From Mucilaginibacter sp. (lineage in GTDB: Bacteria > Bacteroidota > Bacteroidia > Sphingobacteriales > Sphingobacteriaceae): 52,020 nt of DNA. The notes under the pieces are model-generated. The model worked only from the letters and a program-made list of their open reading frames with translations, made no database searches and was not told where the DNA came from. A program made the translations under genes and the position numbers. Below, piece after piece: positions 42,817 through 51,439 of the stretch; the stretch's first letter is position 1, and each line of letters starts with the position of its first letter. The stretch lies in contig JAQBOA010000098.1 in the NCBI GenBank assembly GCA_028288305.1, positions 1 to 52,020 on the forward strand. The letters are read 5' to 3'.

Positions 42817-44094
42817 ATGAAAAAAGTTTATTTATCGATCATCGGATTTTCAATAATCTGCAGGTTAAACGCTTATTCACAAGTTAAGCGGGACAGTACA
42901 GGCAGCAAGCCTTTTACATTTTTACATAATTTAATAAGCCGTGATTCTACTCATTATAACCCAAGGCAATTACGATTGGACGAAGTAGATTTTGTTTCTA
43001 GCTATTATTCACAAAATGGTGATCATTCAGCTGTTACAGGCGGCATTGGTACGGAGAAGGTGACTGATATTGCGACTGGACTAAACCTAAATTTTGTTTG
43101 GACAAACCATAACAATAATAAAAATACGCTTGTTGCCGGGCTGGGATTTGATTACCACACAGCTGCTTCACAAGCCTATGTTTCCAAAACCGGTGCATCC
43201 AGCCCAACTGGAACAAGACTTTATCCATCCCTTGACTGGACTGTTGAAAACTCAAAAACCGGCAATACATTTGGTGTTGGTGCATATGTTTCAGATGAAT
43301 ATAACTATAAATCGCTTGGAGCAGATTTGCATTACTCAGTAAAAACGAATGACAAAAACGGAGAATTCACTGCCAAACTACAAGGTTATTTCGACCATGT
43401 AACTTTAATTTACCCGTCTGAATTTGTTCCGCCAAGTGTATACAGTAGCGATAATGGCAATCATCATGGAAGTAACGGGCACAGCGATAATTTTGGAAGC
43501 AGCCCGAGAGAAACCTATTCTACTGCGTTTTCTTATTCGCAAATAATTAATTCCAGGCTGCAGATAGCATTTTTAGCAGATGTTGTGGGCCAAAACGGGT
43601 ACCTGGGTTTGCCATTTCATCGGGTATATTTCTCAAATGGTAGAGATACAATTGAGAAATTACCGTCATCAAGATACAAGCTACCATTGGGTGTGAGGCT
43701 TAATTATTTTTTAGGGGATAACATTATTTTACGTTCCTATTACCGGTATTATTTAGATAGCTGGGGTGTAAGATCAAATACAGCAAACCTTGAAATGGTT
43801 TACAAAATATCACCTTTCTTTTCCATTTCTCCATTTTACAGGTTTTACAACCAATCTGCTGCCAGATATTTTGCTCCTTACGAAGTTCATAACTCTACTG
43901 ATGAATATTACACCAGTAATTACGAATTTTCCAAATTCAATAGTCAGTTTTACGGCATAGGTTTTAGGATTGCACCTCCAACAGGCGTTTTTGGTATACA
44001 ACATTTGCATGAATTAGAAATACGGTACGGACATTACACACAAACTACCGATTTGGTATCAGATGTAGTTTCTGTAAGTCTTGGGTTTAAATAA
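42817..44094 (+). CDS. DUF3570 outer-membrane protein
   Basis: 425 residues. Signal peptide (LSIIGFSIICRLNAYSQ). The segment LRLDEVDFVSSYYSQNGDHSAVTGGIGTEKVTD is the DUF3570 signature, followed by long amphipathic strands rich in Tyr and Asn and a final VVSVSLGFK strand, consistent with a 16-strand-like barrel. In many bacteria DUF3570 is encoded with DUF4266 and flavin-transferase genes, absent here. It is flanked on both sides by DUF559 elements. Confidence 0.85.
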   Translation: MKKVYLSIIGFSIICRLNAYSQVKRDSTGSKPFTFLHNLISRDSTHYNPRQLRLDEVDFVSSYYSQNGDHSAVTGGIGTEKVTDIATGLNLNFVWTNHNNNKNTLVAGLGFDYHTAASQAYVSKTGASSPTGTRLYPSLDWTVENSKTGNTFGVGAYVSDEYNYKSLGADLHYSVKTNDKNGEFTAKLQGYFDHVTLIYPSEFVPPSVYSSDNGNHHGSNGHSDNFGSSPRETYSTAFSYSQIINSRLQIAFLADVVGQNGYLGLPFHRVYFSNGRDTIEKLPSSRYKLPLGVRLNYFLGDNIILRSYYRYYLDSWGVRSNTANLEMVYKISPFFSISPFYRFYNQSAARYFAPYEVHNSTDEYYTSNYEFSKFNSQFYGIGFRIAPPTGVFGIQHLHELEIRYGHYTQTTDLVSDVVSVSLGFK

Positions 44095-44138
44095 AGCCGA
44101 AGTATTTATATCGGAAAGTTTTTTCAAATTCAAAGTCA

Positions 44139-44666
44139 GTGCCCTACCCTCCTCGGGAGGGTAGGGAGGGGTTTAATGAACTATTTATTCCAACCAATTC
44201 AAGTCAAATCCTTTTGGTAACCTGATAGTTTTATCGTATTTAATAATCTCAGCTATCTTAGCTTCAATGGTCCTGATAACATTTTGCATGTCATACTTTA
44301 TTTCTGCCTCAGAAAAACGTATGAACTTTACACCCAAACTTTCTAATTTACTTTATCTAATCTCATCTTTTAAAAAGGCTTCTTCATGATTGTGCGACAT
44401 TCCATCAATCTCAATCGCTAACATTAAAATCCTTACAATAAAAATCGACGATGTAATTATCAATACATCGTTGCCTGTCGAAATCAAATCCCCAAAACTT
44501 ATCTTCTTTCAGTCATTCCATAATAATACCTCACCAAAGGTCATGTCCTTTCGGAGCTTGCGGGCTAATGCTTTTAAGTTTTTATTATATGGGATTATTT
44601 TTGACATTGCATTTATATATCGCTTGGAGAAACCCCTCCCTGCCCTCCCAGGGGAGGGAATCGCAC
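44139..44666. mobile_element. DUF559-nuclease element, copy 2 (family A inverted ends)
   Basis: 528 bp. Left end 44139-44174 (GTGCCCTACCCTCCTCGGGA onward, ending GGAGGGGTTT) and right end 44630-44666 (AAACCCCTCCCTGCCCTCC, ending AATCGCAC) are imperfect inverted repeats of the same family as copy 1. The body is a strongly diverged, decayed DUF559 gene. Inserted 45 bp after the DUF3570 stop. Same orientation as copy 1. Confidence 0.7.
44185..44607 (-). pseudogene. DUF559 nuclease gene, decayed copy 2
   Basis: From the ATG at 44607: MSKIIPYNKNLKALARKLRK ... VLLWND, then TGA after a one-base deletion. A one-base insertion restores the frame at MLAIEIDGMSHNHEEAF. A nonsense TAA then replaces the CAA of copy 1 (..DEIR-stop-SKLESLGVKFIRFSEAEI). 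It ends LPKGFDLNWLE. The lesions differ from copy 1, so the copies decayed separately. Confidence 0.8.
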
Positions 44667-44732
44667 GGGCCTCTGCATTTTTAATAGGTTTCAAATCAAG
44701 AAACTGAACCTAATTAACCATGGTCTAAAACC

Positions 44733-46049
44733 TCATACAAATTGATTCAAAACCAACACCCCAACCAATCCAATTACTGATATTATCGATTCCATTACCG
44801 ACCATGAGCGAATGGTGTCTTTTATCGACAAATTAAAATACTCCTTAAAAAGCCAGAACCCGCCATCATTAACATGCGAAAAAGCAAGACTGCCTGCGCC
44901 AATAGACAAAACCATTAAATTAGGGTTTATAGATGGATCATGTAAAACCATCGATGACAAAATTCCTGCCGCCGTTAAACCTGCAACAGTAGCCGAACCT
45001 AAACTTATACGGATGATTGCTGCTATAAGCCAACCTAAAACAAGGGGCTGTAAATTAGCGCTTTGTAAAATGGCGGTGATATTGTTGCTTATACCGCTAT
45101 CGGTAAGTACCTGTTTAAAAGCGCCTGAGCCGGCTATGATTAGTAATATGAGTGAAATGTCTTTAACGGCATCACCATAGATATCTCCTAAATGTTTCAT
45201 GCTTTTTCCCTGATTGATGCCTAAGGTAAAAGTGGCCGTTATAAGCGAGATCAGCATGACTATAGGCGTATCGCCTATAAATGCTACCAGTTTATGAACA
45301 GCCCCATTGCTATGATCTATATTAAGGTATACAGTAGTCACCATTAACAAGATCACGGGTAATAATGCGGTTAAAAAGCTATTTGCTGAGCTGGGGAGTT
45401 TATCTTCTGGTAATTCTTCCGCTCTGAAAGTTTCAAGGGGAACAGATGGAATATTTTTTAGCGTCCGGGAAAATACCGGGCCTGCAATTACTATAGCGGG
45501 AACTGCAATAATAAGCCCAAACATTAAAGTTTTACCCATATTGGCATGAAAAATTAATACCAATGCAGAAGGAGCGGGGTGCGGCGGTAAAAAGCCGTGG
45601 GTAACCGATAATGCGGCCAGCATAGGCAAACCTATATATACCGCCGGCAGTTTATATTTATATACAACCGAAAAAATAAGTGGTACCACCAGCACAAAGC
45701 CAGTATTATAAAAAAGCGGGATACCAATTATAAAACCTACCAGCACCAGCGCCCATTGAATATGTTTAACGCCAAAAGCGCCGACCAACACTTCGGCGAT
45801 CTTTTGTGCAGCGCCACTATCGGCAACCAATTTGCCTAACATGGCTCCGAGGCAAATTATTATAGTTATGGAACTTAAAGTATCACCCAGTCCTTTTTGT
45901 ACCGATGCGGTAACTTTTTCTAAAGGGATACCTAACATTAAACCTGCCGTTATCGAAACGATCAGGAATGCTAAAAATGGATTGACCTTAGCCCAGCTTA
46001 CTAAAACAACAAGGAGGAGGAGGCAAAAAAGGATGGTAAGTAGAGGCAT
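44733..46049 (-). CDS. GntP family gluconate:H+ symporter-like permease
   Basis: 438 residues with about 12 membrane helices. The GntP family signatures are GFIIGIPLFYNTGFVLVVPLIFSV, GFLPPHPAPSALVLIFHANM and SLAFSHVNDGGFWLFKEYFN near the end. Transports gluconate or a related sugar acid across the cytoplasmic membrane by proton symport. No gluconate kinase or sugar-acid dehydratase gene is in the window. The gene is monocistronic. Confidence 0.94.
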   Translation of the reverse strand: MPLLTILFCLLLLVVLVSWAKVNPFLAFLIVSITAGLMLGIPLEKVTASVQKGLGDTLSSITIIICLGAMLGKLVADSGAAQKIAEVLVGAFGVKHIQWALVLVGFIIGIPLFYNTGFVLVVPLIFSVVYKYKLPAVYIGLPMLAALSVTHGFLPPHPAPSALVLIFHANMGKTLMFGLIIAVPAIVIAGPVFSRTLKNIPSVPLETFRAEELPEDKLPSSANSFLTALLPVILLMVTTVYLNIDHSNGAVHKLVAFIGDTPIVMLISLITATFTLGINQGKSMKHLGDIYGDAVKDISLILLIIAGSGAFKQVLTDSGISNNITAILQSANLQPLVLGWLIAAIIRISLGSATVAGLTAAGILSSMVLHDPSINPNLMVLSIGAGSLAFSHVNDGGFWLFKEYFNLSIKDTIRSWSVMESIISVIGLVGVLVLNQFV

Positions 46050-46101
46050 TATGGGGTTTAATTAGATTGAGGCTAAGATATGTTTTTATGAATATTTAAA
46101 C

Positions 46102-46314
46102 CTATCGGTTAGCAAGGATCTTTTTTACTTCTTCGTAAGATTTTGTCTGACCATTCCTGACCTGTTCCTGACCTTTTTTGATGCCGACTTTAACATGCTC
46201 AGGTAATTCTGTCCAAAAATCAGGCTCTTCCTCTATAATTGTTGCTTTCGCGGCTTTTGCAATTTCATAAAACAGGTTTTTATATTGTTCGTCGAACTCT
46301 ATTACCAGCCGCAT
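46102..46314 (-). CDS. Small antitoxin-like protein
   Basis: 70 residues from the ATG at 46314 (MRLVIEFDEQYKNLFYEIAK). A longer reading to 46419 overlaps the divergent gene and adds no plausible sequence. The layout, a short strand and helix then WTELPEHVKVGIKKGQEQVRNGQTKSYEEVKKI, is like the N-terminal and C-terminal parts of antitoxins paired with RelE/ParE toxins. No toxin gene is on either side. Function uncertain. Confidence 0.5.
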   Translation of the reverse strand: MRLVIEFDEQYKNLFYEIAKAAKATIIEEEPDFWTELPEHVKVGIKKGQEQVRNGQTKSYEEVKKILANR

Positions 46315-46422
46315 ATTGAATGATTTAATATCATCAAAGTTAACTTTTTTAGGTTTAATAATATTCGTATTTCTAATTTTTGAAGATAAAAAACTTTGTA
46401 CTTTAGTATAAAAAACCACATT

Positions 46423-46821
46423 ATGAAACTAATACCATATTTACTCTTCCCGGGCAATTGCGAAGAGGCAATTAACCATTACCGGAAAATTTTTGACGGA
46501 GAAATCAGCGATTTGAGCCGTTTTGGAGATAGTCACCCAGTACCGGATGATCAAAAAAATAGAATAATGCATGCCAGGCTTGCCTTTGGTGATAATATGC
46601 TGATGTTTTCTGACGACAGGCCGGGCGGATCAGTCGATTTTGGGAACGGCATTAGTTTAAGCATAGGCCTTACTGATGAAACGCAGGCAAGATCGGTTTT
46701 TGATCAGCTGGGTGAGGGAGGCAGTGTGACAATGCCTATGGAAAAACAATTTTGGGGAGCATTATTTGGGATGGTGAAAGATCGCTATGGTATTAATTGG
46801 ATGATCAATTGTGAATTATAG
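46423..46821 (+). CDS. VOC family protein (PhnB-like)
   Basis: 132 residues from the ATG at 46423 (MKLIPYLLFPGNCEEAINHY); an earlier ATG at 46396 adds nine unsupported residues. Vicinal oxygen chelate fold of the PhnB/3-demethylubiquinone methyltransferase-like type: NHYRKIFDGEISDLSRFGD, ARLAFGDNMLMFSDDRP, then MEKQFWGALFGMVKDRYGINW. Metal-binding or resistance-type role, undefined. Possibly in one transcript with the next VOC gene through the short element between. Confidence 0.9.
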   Translation: MKLIPYLLFPGNCEEAINHYRKIFDGEISDLSRFGDSHPVPDDQKNRIMHARLAFGDNMLMFSDDRPGGSVDFGNGISLSIGLTDETQARSVFDQLGEGGSVTMPMEKQFWGALFGMVKDRYGINWMINCEL

Positions 46822-46822
46822 G

Positions 46823-46926
46823 CCCCCCGAGCCCCCTAAAGGGGGAGTATGGTTGCATTTTGCTGTATGATAGCGGATATTGGTAAATTAACTAATCAAA
46901 AATTCCCCCTTTAGGGGGTTAGGGGG
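46823..46926. repeat. Paired-hairpin element (family C) filling the intergenic space
   Basis: 104 bp. Left end 46823-46846 (holding CCCCCTAAAGGGGGA) and right end 46904-46926 (TCCCCCTTTAGGGGGTTAG onward) are inverted, 21 of 23 positions identical. Each is itself a hairpin. It begins 1 bp after one stop codon and ends 1 bp before the next start codon. Confidence 0.75.
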
Positions 46927-46927
46927 T

Positions 46928-47341
46928 ATGAAAAAAGTAACCGGCTTGGGCGGCATTTTCTTTAAATGCCAGGACCCTGCAAAAATGAATGAGTGGTATA
47001 CGACAAATCTTGGATTAACAACAGGCGATTATGGAACTACATTTGAGTGGCGCCAGGCTGAGGATAATTCCAGGAAAGGTTTTTCAGTATGGAGCACATT
47101 CCCGCAGGATACCAAATACTTTGAGCCTTCGACCAAAGATTTTATGATTAACTACCGTGTTGAGAATCTGGAAAAACTTGTTGAACAGCTAAAAAGCGAA
47201 GGCGTTACCATTGTTGATGAGATTGCTTATTATGATTATGGAAAATTTGTTCATATACTTGACCCCGAAGGAAATAACATTGAGCTTTGGGAACCGAATG
47301 ATGAGGAATATGATAAAATTGATGGGGCGAGAACGAAGTAA
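46928..47341 (+). CDS. VOC family glyoxalase-like protein
   Basis: 137 residues: VTGLGGIFFKCQDPAKMNEWYTTNLGL, then DYGKFVHILDPEGNNIELWEPND. The metal ligands would be the Glu of IELW and the partner His/Glu of the barrel halves. Glyoxalase/bleomycin-resistance superfamily, cytoplasmic; substrate unknown. Its ATG lies next to the family C element. Confidence 0.9.
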   Translation: MKKVTGLGGIFFKCQDPAKMNEWYTTNLGLTTGDYGTTFEWRQAEDNSRKGFSVWSTFPQDTKYFEPSTKDFMINYRVENLEKLVEQLKSEGVTIVDEIAYYDYGKFVHILDPEGNNIELWEPNDEEYDKIDGARTK

Positions 47342-47344
47342 CTT

Positions 47345-47463
47345 TTAGTCCATAGTCCATGGTCGATAGTCCATAGACCATAGCCGAAAGGATATTTGTT
47401 TTTAATTATCTGCTTACAAAAACACCATGGTCTATGGACCATCGACCATGGACTATTCACCAC
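47345..47463. repeat. CCATAGTCCATGGTC / CCATGGACTA repeats
   Basis: GTCCATAGTCCATGGTCGAT and ACCATGGTCTATGGACCATC form a long imperfect inverted repeat between the VOC gene and the MFS gene. It ends right at the start of the MFS gene and, if read as coding, would add MDHRPWTIHH to the protein. Confidence 0.7.
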
Positions 47464-48696
47464 ATGACCAAACAACGCTATTTTTTTCTTATCCTGATAT
47501 TAGGTTCGCTAACCGCTATCGGGCCATTTTCAATTGATATGTATCTGCCGGGCTTTCCGGCTATCGCAAAATCATTGCATACTACTACAGCGCAGGTATC
47601 GCTTTCTTTGTCCAGTTTTTTTATTGGTATTTCTGCTGGCCAATTATTATATGGCCCTTTATTGGATAGATTCGGACGAAAAAATCCGCTGTATGTAGGT
47701 TTATCGCTTTATATTTTAGCTTCAATAGGGTGCTTTTTTGCATTGTCAATAGAAGCGTTAGTTGTGTTGCGTTTTATACAGGCGGTAGGAAGTTGCGCTG
47801 CGGGTGTGGCATCAATGGCCATGGTGCGTGATATTTTTCCTGTAAAGGATAATGCAAAAGTATTTGCATTGCTCATTTTGATATTGGGCGTGTCGCCAAT
47901 GATAGCCCCAACCGTTGGTGGTTATGTTACGGCTGCTTTTGGCTGGCAGTTAATATTTGTAATTTTGGCCGTAATAGCCTCACTGGTTTTAATTGCAGTA
48001 ATTTTTGCCTTGCCTGAAAGTTATCAACCTGACCCTTCTTTTTCATTAAAACCAAAACCAATAATTAATAACTTTTTATCTGTTTTTAAACATCCGCAGT
48101 TTTATACTTACGCTATTTGCGGTGCTATCTCTTTTTCAGGTTTGTTTGCTTATTTAGCTGCGTCGCCATTTGTCTTTATGGATGTGTTTGGCATAAGCAG
48201 TAAAGTTTATGGTTGGATTTTCGCGTTGCTATCAGTTGGCTTTATCGGCTCAAACCAGGTAAATACTTTATTATTGAAATATTTTACCAGCCGGCAAATT
48301 GTAAATGTAGCACTCCCGGCAATGGTGATTATATCTTTTATTTTTTTATTTGGATCGGTAAACGGATGGTACGGACTTGCAAGTACTATTTTTATAATAT
48401 TTGCTTTTTTATGCTGTGTGGGGATAACTTATCCAAATACAACCGCTCTTTCACTTGCCCCGTTTTCAAAAAATGTAGGAACAGCCGCCGCCTTAATGGG
48501 TGCATTTCAAATGGCTGTAGGGTCGTTAACATCAGTTGTTGTAAGCCTGTTTAAAAGTCATAGCTCAATACCTATGGCAGGTACAATGACTGTGGCTGCA
48601 GTGGTTGCTTTTGTCATCCTTTTAGCAGGCAGAAGAATGATACCGGAACCTATTGATAACGCTGCGGCTGATGCTGAAACCAATATAATTCATTAA
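47464..48696 (+). CDS. Bcr/CflA family drug efflux MFS transporter
   Basis: 410 residues, 12 membrane helices. The ATG at 47464 (MTKQRYFFLILILGSLTAIG) is chosen because the ten residues of the longer frame come from the repeat. Motifs: SIDMYLPGFPAIA at the N-terminal half (family D-in-TM1), the MFS signature GPLLDRFGRKNPLYVG, and RFIQAVGSCAAGVASMAMVRD. Exports drugs such as bicyclomycin or sulfonamide-type compounds, or amino acids. The last 4 bp overlap the convergent chrA gene. Confidence 0.93.
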   Translation: MTKQRYFFLILILGSLTAIGPFSIDMYLPGFPAIAKSLHTTTAQVSLSLSSFFIGISAGQLLYGPLLDRFGRKNPLYVGLSLYILASIGCFFALSIEALVVLRFIQAVGSCAAGVASMAMVRDIFPVKDNAKVFALLILILGVSPMIAPTVGGYVTAAFGWQLIFVILAVIASLVLIAVIFALPESYQPDPSFSLKPKPIINNFLSVFKHPQFYTYAICGAISFSGLFAYLAASPFVFMDVFGISSKVYGWIFALLSVGFIGSNQVNTLLLKYFTSRQIVNVALPAMVIISFIFLFGSVNGWYGLASTIFIIFAFLCCVGITYPNTTALSLAPFSKNVGTAAALMGAFQMAVGSLTSVVVSLFKSHSSIPMAGTMTVAAVVAFVILLAGRRMIPEPIDNAAADAETNIIH

Positions 48697-49877
48697 CTGA
48701 TGCTTTTAATAACCAGACCCAATATCGCAGCTCCCAATATTATAAATGGTTCATTTACTTTTTTGATATAAATAAGTATTAATACAGAAGTTATTGCAAT
48801 CAGCGCGGTAGGAATGTCAATAATTGAACGGCCTGCAATTACAATTACAGACCCCACTAATGCGCCAATTACTGATGCTGTAATGCCTTCGACAAAAGCT
48901 TTGATGCTTTTATTTTTTACTATTTTTTTGAAGTGCGGCGCTAACAAAACTGTAAATAAAAAGCAAGGCAGAAATGTAGCCAGGGCCGCAACTAATGCTC
49001 CCGGAAATCCTGCAACAAGATAGCCGATAAAGCCTACCGTTATTACTACAGGGCCGGGTGTTATCATAGCTACAGCTACCGCATCAATAAATTGAGTTTC
49101 TGAAAGCCATTTGTATTGTTCAACTACACCTGCGTGCAGGAAAGGAACAATCGCTAACCCGCTTCCGAATACAAAAGTTCCGGCTTTTACAAAGAAAACT
49201 GCTATAGTTATTAAGGTACTTTTAGTGAATTGCCAAAATCCTAATCCCGATACCCCTAAGACTGATAAACTAATCGGTTTTTTAAGCCATAAGGGCGGGG
49301 CCTTAATGATCATGTAAATTAAGCCGGCAAAAATAAATAACAGAACCTGTTCTTGCTGGGTGAGGACAGTTATTACTATGGCAATTGTATAAAAAGCCCA
49401 AAGTATCCAGTTTGCCTTTAATGATTGATAACTAATTTTACCAACAGATTTAATGGTTAGCTTGTATGCACTGATAGATATGATTCCAATTACTGCGGCT
49501 CCAACACCATAAAAAATATTGTGTATCCACGAAAGGCCACTATATAGCTGGTATGCCATACCTAATAAAACTACCATAATAAATGATGGAATAACAAAGG
49601 CCAGGCCGGTCAGTGTAGCACCAACAAGACCGTAATGAACAAAGCCAATATAAATACCTAATTGGGCTGCTAAAGGGCCTGGCGCTAGTTGCGCTAACGC
49701 GAGTCCTTCTTTATATTCCTCTTCGGTTAACCAGCCTTTGTTTTCCACCAGGTCGCGGTGCATATAACCAACTAATGCTACAGGGCCGCCAAAGCCCCAG
49801 GTGCCGAGCTTTAAAAAATATTTAGTTAGTTCCGGCAAAGAATAGGCCGGTTTAGGGTTGTTTAGTCGGTCTTCCAT
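48693..49877 (-). CDS. chrA: Chromate efflux transporter ChrA
   Basis: 394 residues, the two-domain (long-chain) ChrA form. The first domain has GTWGFGGPVALVGYMHRDLVE and EGLALAQLAPGPLAAQLGIYIG. The second has AGTFVFGSGLAIVPFLHAGVV and DAVAVAMITPGPVVITVGFIGY. Each domain carries the FGG/PGP signature. About ten membrane helices. Exports chromate from the cytoplasm. Overlaps the chrB-domain gene by 16 bp and is the last gene of the chromate operon. Confidence 0.95.
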   Translation of the reverse strand: MEDRLNNPKPAYSLPELTKYFLKLGTWGFGGPVALVGYMHRDLVENKGWLTEEEYKEGLALAQLAPGPLAAQLGIYIGFVHYGLVGATLTGLAFVIPSFIMVVLLGMAYQLYSGLSWIHNIFYGVGAAVIGIISISAYKLTIKSVGKISYQSLKANWILWAFYTIAIVITVLTQQEQVLLFIFAGLIYMIIKAPPLWLKKPISLSVLGVSGLGFWQFTKSTLITIAVFFVKAGTFVFGSGLAIVPFLHAGVVEQYKWLSETQFIDAVAVAMITPGPVVITVGFIGYLVAGFPGALVAALATFLPCFLFTVLLAPHFKKIVKNKSIKAFVEGITASVIGALVGSVIVIAGRSIIDIPTALIAITSVLILIYIKKVNEPFIILGAAILGLVIKSIS

Positions 49878-50311
49878 GTGTGTTTTTCCTCCTGCACATA
49901 TTTTGCCCAGCTATACAATGCATCATAAATAACCAGGCCGAACCCAAGTTGCTCATAATCATCTTTATAATTATAGGATAACCCCGCTGATATGGCCCAA
50001 AGCCCGGCTGCCTGTCCTGCCAGGTCAAAGCGATCCGTGTCGGCACCGCGTACAATCTCGCCAATCTGTAAAATAGCCGGGTCTGTTAACCCGTGCTTCT
50101 TCACGATGTAATCAAACGTACAGCGATCCCCTTCGTGCGTATACTCTGCGCCTGGGATATCATAAGGTATTGCATTTAGCTCTTTTGCACTTTCAAATAC
50201 CTGATCCTTAGGAACATAAATAAATTCAGCTTGCGGGTCCACAAAGTTTTTTATAAGCCAAGGACAAGCAATACGGTCAATTTTAGGCCGTTCACGGGTA
50301 ATCCATTTCAT
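49862..50311 (-). CDS. Chromate resistance protein, ChrB C-terminal domain type
   Basis: 149 residues from the ATG at 50311 (MKWITRERPKIDRIACPWLI). Matches the Chrome_Resist domain that forms the C-terminal half of ChrB: IDRIACPWLIKNFVDPQAEFIYVP, EYTHEGDRCTFDYIVKKHGL, and GLSYNYKDDYEQLGFGLVIYDALY. The ChrB N-terminal regulator half is missing, so this is a stand-alone effector. It lies between DUF1259 and chrA in one transcription unit. Confidence 0.92.
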   Translation of the reverse strand: MKWITRERPKIDRIACPWLIKNFVDPQAEFIYVPKDQVFESAKELNAIPYDIPGAEYTHEGDRCTFDYIVKKHGLTDPAILQIGEIVRGADTDRFDLAGQAAGLWAISAGLSYNYKDDYEQLGFGLVIYDALYSWAKYVQEEKHTWKTD

Positions 50312-50341
50312 AAGAAAAGTGTTAAATAATTGGTTTAACAA

Positions 50342-51331
50342 TTACATTTTCATACCATTCATATTATCGGTTTTCTTACCTAATACATCTAAAGTTGCCC
50401 TGAAACTCTGTGCCAGGGTAGCTGCATTGCCACGTCCATAATAATGCAGGAAGATAATGTGTGGATCATCGCTCAGCATGTGGCTATGAACAGCAACCAC
50501 TTCAATGTTATGCTCACGCAGCGTTTTGATAACATGATTAACTTCACCCGGCAGCATGGCAATATCGCCGGCTATCTGAGCGTCATCCTGCTTTCCGGCA
50601 AAAGAAGCCCAGGTATTCAACCCGATATTTGTGGTCATTTCAACTCCCATCATCATTACCTTGAGGTCACTGCGCCCGATTGTATATTTATAGGTCGGGC
50701 CATTTACAGTTCCGGTGTATTTTACGATGGCATCAAGAGCCGCAATATCAAAATTATCTTTGCCCGTAATTGCCGGGGGCGTGGCAGATGTGGGCTGATT
50801 TGCCGGGAAAACTTTGCTGTCACGAATGGTATCAGCATATCTTTTAGCAAGATCCGCGATACTGCCCATGCCGTGAATATGCACATAAAAAATCCGGGGC
50901 TCTTCATAAAAAAAGTGATTATGGATTGCTCCGATCTCTAAACCATTTGCCTGAGCGGCTGATATTAAAGGATTTACCTCCTCTTGCAGCAATACGGTAT
51001 CGCCCATTACCATGGCCGATTTGCCGTCTACTGTTTTTTTGAAAGATACCCAGCCTCCAAAGCCAAAAGGAATTGGAATGGGTTCACCCTTAATTTTCAT
51101 TTTCAGGTCATTCCGTGGCAAAGGGGTAGTATGTACAGCCTCTGCTTCTTTATAACTTCCTTTTTTACCTAAAGCGGTTTCAATGGCTGTTATTTCTTCC
51201 GGTGTTAAAGCAGGGGTTGTGCCTGTCAGCAACGGCATGGCTTGTACTTTATTGATGGGTAACAGCAAAGCTGTTCCTAATATGGCAGTTGCTTGTAAAG
51301 CTTGCCTGCGGGTGAATTTATTTGTTTCCAT
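50342..51331 (-). CDS. DUF1259 exported protein
   Basis: 329 residues. Twin-arginine-like signal (NKFTRRQALQATAILGTALLL) predicts folded export to the periplasm. Two tandem DUF1259 units: about 40-175 with IGAIHNHFFYEEPRIFYVHIHG and about 195-325 with VVAVHSHMLSDDPHIIFLHY. The paired histidines would bind a metal or anionic ligand. Adjacent to the chromate resistance genes in this and other genomes, so perhaps a periplasmic binding or reduction step; exact role unknown. Confidence 0.9.
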   Translation of the reverse strand: METNKFTRRQALQATAILGTALLLPINKVQAMPLLTGTTPALTPEEITAIETALGKKGSYKEAEAVHTTPLPRNDLKMKIKGEPIPIPFGFGGWVSFKKTVDGKSAMVMGDTVLLQEEVNPLISAAQANGLEIGAIHNHFFYEEPRIFYVHIHGMGSIADLAKRYADTIRDSKVFPANQPTSATPPAITGKDNFDIAALDAIVKYTGTVNGPTYKYTIGRSDLKVMMMGVEMTTNIGLNTWASFAGKQDDAQIAGDIAMLPGEVNHVIKTLREHNIEVVAVHSHMLSDDPHIIFLHYYGRGNAATLAQSFRATLDVLGKKTDNMNGMKM

Positions 51332-51439
51332 ATTTTAATGATGATGTTTTTTAATTGGTATATAAATTTACAAAATTTCAAAGCCAGATAATAGAATGGA
51401 TATAACTATTCAATAGAATAAATTTTACCTTTTTTCAAT

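Noticed and set aside
44608..44694. In-frame upstream extension of the second DUF559 copy (EARAIPSPGRAGRGFSKRY)
   Set aside because: It is a translation of the inverted end, and the frame relative to the nuclease differs by one base between the two copies, so it is not part of the protein.
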